Made by a program: the position numbers and the translations under genes. Under the pieces are notes generated by a model. It was not told where the DNA came from and searched no databases. It saw only the letters and a list, made by a program, of their open reading frames with translations. A stretch of 13,901 bases of DNA from Deltaproteobacteria bacterium. Its GTDB lineage: Bacteria > JAUYMQ01. How positions within the stretch are numbered: position 1 is the stretch's first letter; every line of letters begins with the position of its first letter. Location of the stretch: assembly GCA_030698575.1 (NCBI GenBank), contig JAUYMQ010000330.1, positions 1 to 13,901 on the forward strand. The letters are read 5' to 3'. Below are positions 1-5,909 of the stretch, in pieces.

Positions 1-1
1 C

Positions 2-868
2 CGGGGCAGTTCGCCGCTCTTCCTGTGGGTCCACTTCCAGGATCCGCACGGGCCCTACGTGCCGCCGGACGATCTCGCGGACCGCTACCTCGAAGCCGAG
101 CGCGCCGCGCCCGACGGACAGGTTCTGTTGTCCCTTTCGAATAACGTCCGCGGGATAGGGGGGATCCCGACCTATCAGGTGGTCGCGGGCCGCACGCAGG
201 CCGCGGAGTACCGCGCCGCGTACGACGGCGAGGTGCGCTACGCGGACGCCGAGATCGGCCTGCTGCTGGAGGGCCTCGCGGAGCGAGGGCTCACCGGGGG
301 TGCCGTCGTGATCTTCGCCGCCGATCACGGGGAGGGAATGGGCGAGGGGAACTACTGGTTTGCCCACGGCGAGTACCTGAGCGACGCGCTTCTCCACGTG
401 CCGCTGCTCATCGCCGGGCCGGGCGTCGCGCCGGGCGAGCGCCTAGACCTCGTCTCGCTCGTTGATCTGCTGCCTACGATCACCGGTCTTCTCGGCGTGG
501 CGCCCCCGCCGGAGCTTGCGGGCCGCAACCTCTTTTCAGGCGGGCTGGACGAAGGGAAGGAGAGCGAGGAGCGGGCGGTTTACTTCATGAGCCTGCCGAA
601 GGAATCGACAAGCCCGCGCTTCGGCCTGGCCCGCGGCGGGTACAAGTACATCGTGACAGCCGGGGAGGGCGGCCTGAGGGAGGAGCTGTTTGCGCTGGGC
701 CAGGATGGCGAGAACCTGCTGGTGGAGGAGCAGGAGGAGGCGCGATCCATGGCCGCCGCACTGGCGTCGTTACGGCGGCAGTTTCCGGAGGCAGGCAGCG
801 TGAAGAAGCGCAGCCTGTCGGCCACAGAGCGCGAGAAGCTTCGTTCGCTTGGCTACGTGTCGGAGTGA
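2..868 (+). CDS. Sulfatase family protein, C-terminal part (5' end outside window)
   Basis: The frame is open from the first bases of the window, so the true start lies upstream. The visible 288 residues begin with FLWVHFQDPHGPYVPP, the typical sulfatase segment after the nucleotide/metal core. They continue with VIFAADHGEGMGE and FAHGEYLSDALLHVPLLI, the DHGE...HG metal-site region of the alkaline phosphatase/sulfatase superfamily. The protein ends in LSATEREKLRSLGYVSE, a tail often seen in bacterial sulfatases. The family hydrolyses sulfate esters, or in some members transfers phosphoryl groups. The formylglycine motif (C/S-x-P-x-R) that would settle activity is not in the window, so substrate and activity cannot be assigned. 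The 3' end overlaps the convergent phasin gene by 16 bp (853-868), leaving no room for an intergenic terminator. Confidence 0.9.
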   Translation, partial: RGSSPLFLWVHFQDPHGPYVPPDDLADRYLEAERAAPDGQVLLSLSNNVRGIGGIPTYQVVAGRTQAAEYRAAYDGEVRYADAEIGLLLEGLAERGLTGGAVVIFAADHGEGMGEGNYWFAHGEYLSDALLHVPLLIAGPGVAPGERLDLVSLVDLLPTITGLLGVAPPPELAGRNLFSGGLDEGKESEERAVYFMSLPKESTSPRFGLARGGYKYIVTAGEGGLREELFALGQDGENLLVEEQEEARSMAAALASLRRQFPEAGSVKKRSLSATEREKLRSLGYVSE

Positions 869-1227
869 GGCGTACGAGGGCGGGATCGGGGGCGCTGCAT
901 GTTCTCGATCTTCTTCGTCAGGTGATCGATAGTTTCCCGCAGCCGCTCAATCTCGGCGCGCTCGGGGATGTTCAGGCGGCGGAGGGCGGCGCGGATGCTC
1001 GATTCGATGGCGTCTTCCCATCCGCCGGGAACGCGCTTGAAGGCGTCGGCGAGCTTGTCCTTCAGTTTCTGGGCATCGGCGGAGGTCAGGTCGCCCTGCT
1101 CACGCGCCTTCCGTATGAAATCATCGAGCTCGTCCTTCCCCACCGCAGCGGCGCCCACGCTCGCCAGCACGATCCGGCGCAGCAGGTCGCTGAGCCCCTC
1201 GCCGCTGTTGTTTTCTCGACCCGTCAA
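853..1227 (-). CDS. Phasin-like PHA granule-associated protein (COG3937 type)
   Basis: This 124-aa protein is predicted to be almost wholly helical. Residues 11-40 (GLSDLLRRIVLASVGAAAVG then KDELDDFIRK) form the amphipathic N-terminal helix pair seen in small phasins annotated as PHA synthesis regulators. Residues 44-110 form a charged coiled-coil region, followed by a basic, Pro/Arg-rich tail. Phasins coat polyhydroxyalkanoate granules or modulate PHA synthase. The chosen start is TTG, because GGGAGGA lies 5 nt upstream and the start overlaps the phaR stop by 4 bp (TTGA). It is the last gene of the operon and converges on the sulfatase with a 16-bp overlap. Residues 44-110 align without gaps to residues 126-192 of the PhaR protein just upstream. 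The family call is from memory of motifs, so a role in PHA metabolism is likely but not proven. Confidence 0.8.
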   Translation of the reverse strand: MTGRENNSGEGLSDLLRRIVLASVGAAAVGKDELDDFIRKAREQGDLTSADAQKLKDKLADAFKRVPGGWEDAIESSIRAALRRLNIPERAEIERLRETIDHLTKKIENMQRPRSRPRTPHSDT

Positions 1228-1856
1228 TTTCGTCCTCCCGCGGTCCTCGAAGCGCGCCGTTTGGCGCGCGGCTGCGCATCCAGCCGATCCACCGCATCGG
1301 CGAGCCGATCGACGCTGCTCCTCAGCCGATCGACATCCTCGCGGGCGGGGACGTCGAACCGGCGCGAGAGCTGCTGCAGGCGCTCATCGATCTGCCCCCC
1401 GATCTCCGTCTGCCCTTCCTTCACCCAGTCGGCCAGGCGGCGGACCAGGGTCTCTCCCTCGTCGACGTTCAGTTCGCCCCGGCTGACGAGGCGCCGGACC
1501 GTCAGCTCCAGATCACCGCCGGCGTCCGCGATTTTCTCCACCCCGCTCGTGATTGAGCGCCTCACTACATCGAACAGATCGTCGCCCTTCTGGATGAGCT
1601 CCACCAGGAGAGGCCTCGGAAGAGCGTCACGGCCCTTTCGCTCGTTCTCGAGGAGAATCTGCGAGAGGGTGACGCTGGTGAGATCCTCGCTGCTGTCGTT
1701 GTCGACGACACGGATGTTCGAGCCCGACTTCACCAGCTCAGCCAGCTCATCGAGGGTGATGTAGCGGCTCTCCCGGGTATTGTAGAGCTTCCGGTTCGAG
1801 TAACGCTTGATGAGCAACGGTGAGTTGGGATCGTCGGCCTTTTTTCTGCGGCTCAT
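1224..1856 (-). CDS. phaR: PHA accumulation regulator PhaR with C-terminal phasin-like module
   Basis: The protein has 210 aa. Residues 15-73 carry the PHB/PHA accumulation regulator DNA-binding domain (PF07879 type): IKRYSNRKLYNTRESRYITL followed by DELAELVKSGSNIRVVDN. PhaR proteins bind DNA and PHA granules and repress phasin and pha genes until granules form. The middle (residues 75-120) resembles the second PHB accumulation domain. Residues 126-192 form a charged coiled coil homologous to the neighbouring phasin, and the tail is basic (RAKRRASRTAGGR). The start is the ATG at 1856, preceded by AAGGTGG and overlapping the upstream gene by 4 bp (ATGA). The frame stays open upstream to 2141, but that stretch is antisense-like, low-complexity Arg-rich sequence lying inside the 163-aa gene. 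Autoregulation of this operon is plausible but inferred. Confidence 0.9.
   Translation of the reverse strand: MSRRKKADDPNSPLLIKRYSNRKLYNTRESRYITLDELAELVKSGSNIRVVDNDSSEDLTSVTLSQILLENERKGRDALPRPLLVELIQKGDDLFDVVRRSITSGVEKIADAGGDLELTVRRLVSRGELNVDEGETLVRRLADWVKEGQTEIGGQIDERLQQLSRRFDVPAREDVDRLRSSVDRLADAVDRLDAQPRAKRRASRTAGGRN
1233..1239 (-). promoter_or_regulatory. Strong ribosome binding site that fixes the TTG start of the phasin
   Basis: On the minus strand GGGAGGA is followed by 5 nt and then TTG. No ATG or GTG is as well placed. The site lies inside the 3' end of phaR, so the phasin start is coupled to translation of phaR. Confidence 0.7.
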
Positions 1857-2344
1857 TCCACCTTCACTTTCCGTGCACCACGCGACGGGCGCCCCTTCGG
1901 AGGCGATTGCGCGCCGAGGAGTTCCATCTGCCGGTCTATGATAGCCTTTACCGAGCGAAAGGTCTGTGCAAGAATCGCGGCATCTTTTCCCAGGGCGCCG
2001 GCTTCGAGACGCTCGATCTCCTTGGCGAGCGCTTCCTGCACCGTTGCGAGAGTCTCCCGCTTGATGGCTCGCGAGGGGTCGTCGCCGAGTTTGCGCAGCC
2101 GGCTTGCCGCCGAGTCGATCAATTCGCGGAGGAGGCGCCATCCGGCCGCTCCGCCGCTGTCCGTCCCCTCACTTCCCTCAGACCGAAGTTCTGCTACGTC
2201 GATGGGCACACTCACGGCGACCCGCAACGCGAGCAGCAGCTCCACGCCCGCGTTGGCCAGGTGGGCCTGCCCCTCGTCCCAGCGTCCCTCGAGGATCTCC
2301 GTGATCGCGGCGCCTCGCGCCTTGGACTTTCGTTTCGGACTCAT
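1853..2344 (-). CDS. Conserved-context protein of unknown function, helical, basic tail
   Basis: I do not recognise this 163-aa family. It starts with a basic stretch (MSPKRKSKARG). A helical segment near residues 18-50 follows (GRWDEGQAHLANAGVELLLA...), then a Gly/Ser-rich linker near 54-67, and two more amphipathic, charged helices at about 68-140. It ends in a Lys/Arg-rich tail (KGRPSRGARKVKVE). No signal peptide or membrane segment is visible. It is locked into the operon by 4-bp ATGA overlaps on both sides (ArsA-like ATPase upstream, phaR downstream), and GAGGGG lies about 9 nt before the start. The helical content, basic ends and position beside phaR and a phasin would fit a granule- or nucleoid-associated protein or a partner or client of the ATPases. 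That is only inference from context. Confidence 0.75.
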   Translation of the reverse strand: MSPKRKSKARGAAITEILEGRWDEGQAHLANAGVELLLALRVAVSVPIDVAELRSEGSEGTDSGGAAGWRLLRELIDSAASRLRKLGDDPSRAIKRETLATVQEALAKEIERLEAGALGKDAAILAQTFRSVKAIIDRQMELLGAQSPPKGRPSRGARKVKVE

Positions 2345-3513
2345 TTCTTGCGCCCCTCGAAGATGATGAGGAATCGACCCTGCTCGAGCTTGGCTCGCTT
2401 CACCTCAAGCCCGACAAGCGCCCTCGGAAGCTGGATGCTTCGCTTCACGTTGTTCACCCGCAGGATGAGATCGTCGCCCTTCACCCATAGCTCGACGTTC
2501 TCCTTCACGGCGAAGGGGAGGTGAATCGTCATGCGGTACTCGCCGTTCTTCTTGGAAACCTCGAAGGGCTTCTCCGTGTGATAGATCGAGGCCGGATCCT
2601 CGTTTCCGAAAACCTCCAGCGCCGCGTCTCCGAGCAATTCGACGCCGCCAATTTCGCGGGGAAACAGCGGGACCTGGAGGATCGGCAACGGCGAGAAGCA
2701 GGCGTCGGCGGTCTTCATGTGCTCGGTCTGGATATCCCGCCAGCCCGCCATGTAGGGGTCCTGCAGATCTTTCGGGAGAACCCGGTTGGCGAAAACGCAG
2801 TCGACGGAGAAGCCGTAAAGCGACAGGTAGGTGAGCGCGCGCTGGCTCTCCTTGATCACCATGCGCTCGGGGTTGAATACCAGCCGGATCGAGGCCTTCC
2901 CCGCGTCGCTCAGCAGATCCTTCATTCCCTTCAGCCGGAGATAGAGCCTCTCGACGTTGTCGTAGACATCTTCCGTCGGCAGCGGAACCTTCATGATGCG
3001 CTCCGCCACCGGCTTGAAGGCTTTCACCAGCTTCCGCTCGATGTGGAAAAATTTCTCCATGTACCAGCCCGCCACCTCGGGGAAGCTCAGCATTCGCATC
3101 GTGCTCCCCGTGGGCGCGCAGTCGATGATGGCAAGGTCGTAGTCGCCCGACTCGGCGAACTCCCGGAGCTTCAGGAGGCTGAACAGCTCCTCCATTCCGG
3201 GGAAGAGCGCCATCTCCTCGGCGATGACATCCTCGAAACCTTGTCGCTTCAGGAATTCGGTGAGGTAGGCGTGGATCTTGTCCCAGTTGACCTGCAGCTC
3301 CCGGTTGACGTCCAGCTCCTGCGCCCAGAGCCGCGGGGCGATTTTGACGAGATCGTGGCCCAGCGGCCGATCCAGCGCGTCGGCAAGGCTGTGCGCCGAA
3401 TCCGTCGAGATGACGACGGTGCGGTGGCCCAGTTCGGCGGCGCGCACGGCAGTCATGGCCGAAATGGTCGTCTTCCCGACGCCGCCTTTTCCCGTGTAGA
3501 GAATGATTCGCAT
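2341..3513 (-). CDS. ArsA/Get3-like ATPase with C-terminal HSP20-like domain
   Basis: The protein has 390 aa. The deviant Walker A GKGGVGKTT (residues 8-16) keeps the signature lysine K9. Switch I reads STDSAHSLADAL (36-47), close to the STDPAHNLSDAF of Get3/ArsA, and switch II is DCAPTGSTMR (131-140). Residues about 314-390 form a beta-rich domain (EYRMTIHLPFAVKENVELWV ...DDLILRVNN...) matching the small HSP20-like domain fused to some ArsA ATPases (PF17886 type). No CxxC zinc motif is present, unlike eukaryotic Get3, and there is no ArsB, ArsD or ArsR nearby, so an arsenite pump is unlikely. The ATG at 3513 is chosen because AAGGG lies 5 nt upstream and MRIILYTGKGG is the normal family N-terminus; a GTG 8 codons upstream is the alternative. 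It sits 41 nt after the second ATPase gene. Confidence 0.9.
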   Translation of the reverse strand: MRIILYTGKGGVGKTTISAMTAVRAAELGHRTVVISTDSAHSLADALDRPLGHDLVKIAPRLWAQELDVNRELQVNWDKIHAYLTEFLKRQGFEDVIAEEMALFPGMEELFSLLKLREFAESGDYDLAIIDCAPTGSTMRMLSFPEVAGWYMEKFFHIERKLVKAFKPVAERIMKVPLPTEDVYDNVERLYLRLKGMKDLLSDAGKASIRLVFNPERMVIKESQRALTYLSLYGFSVDCVFANRVLPKDLQDPYMAGWRDIQTEHMKTADACFSPLPILQVPLFPREIGGVELLGDAALEVFGNEDPASIYHTEKPFEVSKKNGEYRMTIHLPFAVKENVELWVKGDDLILRVNNVKRSIQLPRALVGLEVKRAKLEQGRFLIIFEGRKK

Positions 3514-3554
3514 GCGATCCCTTGACCTCGGATCCACTTCGGCCGGCGGCCCCT

Positions 3555-4721
3555 TCAGGCCGCGAAGAGGTGCTGGTTCAAAAGGCTCAGCCCGTCGAAA
3601 TCGTGCACGTCGAGGGGAAACAGCGGCACGCTCAGGAGCCCCACGCCCCTGTCGAGAGAGCCCGCAAGCGTTTCGATGTTGCGCGAATCCCTCTCGGCCA
3701 TCGCCTGGTGCCTTGCCAAATTTAGCAGGAGTTTGGACGCCGTGCTGCGGAAACCATCGAACCCCGCGGCTTCGGCCATGCGCGCGGCGGCTTCTTGCCG
3801 CCCCTGGTCCGAGAGCAGCGGACCCCCCGGACCAGCTGCGCTCCCCGCGAGAGGGCGGTGCACCTTGTTTACGATGACCGCGTCGACGTGCATTTTGTGC
3901 TCGACGAGCTTGTTGTAGAAGAAAACCGTCTCGTCGAGAAGCCGCCGGTTCGGGCTGGTGACCAGGAGAAAGCCGGTGTCCCTGTCCGCTAGGAGCGCCT
4001 TCACGCGCTTGGCCCGCTGATTGAAGCCGTCGTACATTCCCTCGAAGGAAAGAATGAAGTCCGAGATGTCCTTCAGGAACTCCATCCCCGTGACCTTTTC
4101 CAGCACCCCGAAGACGCTGCTCGTGCCCTTGCGGAACACCTTGAAGCCGAGCTGCCCTGCCATCAGATAGGGCTTCACGAGCCAGTGAATGACCTTTCCT
4201 TCCAGGAAGGCGGTGATCCGGTCCGGCGCCTCGAGAAAATCGAGGGCGTGCCGGGTGGGCGGCGTGTCGAGGACGATGAGATCCGCGTCTTCGGTCGAGT
4301 GAAGGTCGAAGAGCTTTTCCATCGCCATGTACTCGCGGCTGCCCGACAGCGTTTCCGAGAGTTGCTGGTAGATCGGATTTCCGAGAATTGCGTCGCGCAT
4401 CTCGACGTTGAGCGCGAAGCGCTCGACGAGATCGTCGAAGGTTCGCTTCGTGTCCACCATCATTGCGCGGAGTTCTCCTTTGAGCGGGACTCCCGCCTTT
4501 TCGAACTTCCGCCTTGGCACCGCCCGCACCTCGTTGCCGAATTCGGAGACTCCGAGCGCGTTCGCCAGCCGGCGGGCGGGATCGATCGTGAGAACGAGAG
4601 TGCGCTGTCCCAGCATTGCCGCCCGGATGGCGATTGCCGCCGCGGTCGTGGTCTTACCGACGCCGCCGGCGCCGCAACAGACGAGTATCTTCTTCTCCTG
4701 CAGGAGCGCGTCGAGATTCAT
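3555..4721 (-). CDS. ArsA-like ATPase, subfamily with CCGAGGVGKT P-loop
   Basis: The protein has 388 aa. The P-loop is CCGAGGVGKTT (residues 15-25). The catalytic lysine K23 is present, but the signature lysine of the deviant Walker A is replaced by alanine (A18). It is followed by LTIDPARRLANALG and, further on, by VLDTPPTRHALDFLEAPDRI, which stands in for the usual DTAPTGHTLR. These motifs match, from memory, the second member of the actinobacterial ArsA-like pair Rv3679/Rv3680, described as bacterial Get3-like ATPases. The length fits the family, and no membrane segment or HSP20-like domain is seen. The ATG at 4721 overlaps the upstream ATPase stop by 4 bp (ATGA), and the Shine-Dalgarno is weak, suggesting coupling. 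It probably works as a heterodimer with the neighbouring ATPase that keeps the signature lysine (inference). Confidence 0.9.
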   Translation of the reverse strand: MNLDALLQEKKILVCCGAGGVGKTTTAAAIAIRAAMLGQRTLVLTIDPARRLANALGVSEFGNEVRAVPRRKFEKAGVPLKGELRAMMVDTKRTFDDLVERFALNVEMRDAILGNPIYQQLSETLSGSREYMAMEKLFDLHSTEDADLIVLDTPPTRHALDFLEAPDRITAFLEGKVIHWLVKPYLMAGQLGFKVFRKGTSSVFGVLEKVTGMEFLKDISDFILSFEGMYDGFNQRAKRVKALLADRDTGFLLVTSPNRRLLDETVFFYNKLVEHKMHVDAVIVNKVHRPLAGSAAGPGGPLLSDQGRQEAAARMAEAAGFDGFRSTASKLLLNLARHQAMAERDSRNIETLAGSLDRGVGLLSVPLFPLDVHDFDGLSLLNQHLFAA

Positions 4722-5698
4722 GGCGTGTTGCTCTCGTCGATGATGATCTCGCCGAGCCCGCGGAGATCCTCGATCGAGAGATCGGTTTGATAGACGAAGG
4801 GGAGCTGGATGGTGCGCTTCCGCACGCGCGCCCGAAGGCGGCGGATGTGGTGAACATTCAGGGCCTGGCGCGCTATCGCATCCTTTCCGATCCGGATGAG
4901 AGCGGCGGCGTCGAGCCCCTCGCCGAGGGTTTGCGACAGTCGGTCCAGCGCCTCCGGGTCGGCTTCGAGCTTTTCGATGGCGGCGGCGTCGCTACTGTCG
5001 AAGAGCCTGGGGGCGACCCCGTTGACGATCACCAGTTCGAAGGGGACCTTCAGTTTTTCGTCCGCCGCCTTCGCCATCTCCGCGGCCTCGTTCACGGGCA
5101 GCTCCTCGGGGAGGGTCACGAGTATGAGACGCGTCCGCGCCGGGTCCTCGATAAGATCTCGCACCCACTGACTATGCGTTCGGGGCGGGCCGAACCTTAT
5201 CGCCTTCACGAAAGCGCCCGGCGTCTGCAGGAAGCCGAGCCCTTGCCCCGTGGCGGGCGCATCGACGATGATCAGGTCGTATTTCGGGCGGTTGGACCCG
5301 GCCTCCCGCTGGCTTTCGAGATGCCAGACCTTCCCGAGCGTGATGAGATCGCGGAAACCGGGCGCCACCTCGACGAGCTGCTTGAACAACGGATTGTGCG
5401 AGATGAGGCGGACCAGGCGGCGCGAGGGGAGCTGGGTCTCGAGGTATTCCTCCAGCGCCCGGTAGGGGTGGAGGTTGATGGCCCAGATGTTCTCGTCGAC
5501 GGGTACTTCGTTGTGGCCGGCGGGCTGGGCGCCGAAGATCCGAGAGAAGTGCTCGCGCGGCCCGATCTCGACCAGAAGGACCCGCTTCCCGCGCTTCGCC
5601 GCCGCCAGCGCCAGTGCGGCGCTCACGGTCGTCTTTCCGACCCCCCCCTTGCCCGTGACGAGCAGGAGCCGCATCGCGAGCGGGGAGGCAGCTTTCAT
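4718..5698 (-). CDS. ArsA-like ATPase, first gene of the operon
   Basis: The protein has 326 aa. The P-loop is TGKGGVGKTT with signature lysine K17, followed by LLVEIGPREHFSRIFG. The switch II segment is VDAPATGQGLGFLQTP. The C-terminal part carries RKRTIQLPFVYQTDLSIEDL, typical of the first partner of paired ArsA-like ATPases. No HSP20-like domain, CxxC motif or membrane segment is seen. The ATG at 5698 has AAGGGG 5 nt upstream. An upstream in-frame TTG at 5749 would add 17 residues without family support, and the internal ATG at 5674 lacks a ribosome site. It is the first gene of the operon and is preceded by a TTGACA-type promoter candidate. It differs strongly in sequence from the two downstream ATPases, so the three are old paralogues, not a recent duplication. 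Confidence 0.9.
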   Translation of the reverse strand: MKAASPLAMRLLLVTGKGGVGKTTVSAALALAAAKRGKRVLLVEIGPREHFSRIFGAQPAGHNEVPVDENIWAINLHPYRALEEYLETQLPSRRLVRLISHNPLFKQLVEVAPGFRDLITLGKVWHLESQREAGSNRPKYDLIIVDAPATGQGLGFLQTPGAFVKAIRFGPPRTHSQWVRDLIEDPARTRLILVTLPEELPVNEAAEMAKAADEKLKVPFELVIVNGVAPRLFDSSDAAAIEKLEADPEALDRLSQTLGEGLDAAALIRIGKDAIARQALNVHHIRRLRARVRKRTIQLPFVYQTDLSIEDLRGLGEIIIDESNTP

Positions 5699-5777
5699 TC
5701 TGGCCCCTTGCAGCTCCGCCCCCTTCCACCCGATCCGTGACAAGCGCAAGGCCGCCCGGCAGACACCCCCAAAAGCG

Positions 5778-5805
5778 AATTAACACGGTGCGTCAGGACT
5801 GTCAA
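5778..5805 (-). promoter_or_regulatory. Candidate sigma70-type promoter of the ATPase-PHA operon
   Basis: On the minus strand a perfect -35 TTGACA (5800-5805) is followed after 15-16 nt by GTTAAT/TTAATT (5778-5784). The spacer is slightly short. Transcription would begin about 70 nt upstream of the first ATPase start at 5698. The reading is based on consensus match only. Confidence 0.4.
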
Positions 5806-5839
5806 GCAGGGCAGCCGGGGCACCACGCGCCAGAGCCTT

Positions 5840-5867
5840 AAGAATCATCCCCGAATGGCCGATTCTT
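5840..5867. promoter_or_regulatory. Inverted repeat in divergent intergenic region, possible operator
   Basis: AAGAATC (5840-5846) and GATTCTT (5861-5867) form a perfect 7-bp inverted repeat separated by 14 nt. The half-site centres are 21 bp apart, about two helical turns, as expected for a dimeric regulator. It lies 43 bp before the zinc-ribbon gene start and just upstream of the candidate operon promoter. It could also be a weak hairpin. Confidence 0.35.
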
Positions 5868-5909
5868 TATTCAGGCGCCCGGCACCCGTGCGCCACCGTC
5901 GGAGCCTGC

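Noticed and set aside
1270-1340. Short GC-rich repeats (agccgatcgac-like) as a regulatory repeat array
   Set aside because: They lie in the phaR coding frame and reflect heptad-like VDRL/RLxxSVDRL codons of its coiled coil.
1857-2141. In-frame upstream extension of phaR by 95 codons
   Set aside because: It gives Arg-rich, low-complexity protein, lies inside the 163-aa gene in another frame, and PhaR family proteins begin near the ATG at 1856, which has a ribosome site and a 4-bp overlap.
2521-3525. Long plus-strand open frame opposite the third ATPase gene
   Set aside because: Antisense shadow in GC-rich DNA; the minus strand carries clear ATPase motifs through the whole stretch.
2341-5698. 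Arsenite efflux operon
   Set aside because: The ATPases are ArsA-like, but no arsB, arsC, arsD, arsR or acr3 gene is near, and the neighbours are PHA-related.
4616-5740. Long plus-strand open frame opposite the first ATPase gene
   Set aside because: Antisense shadow, with Arg/Asp/Glu-rich composition and no family motif.
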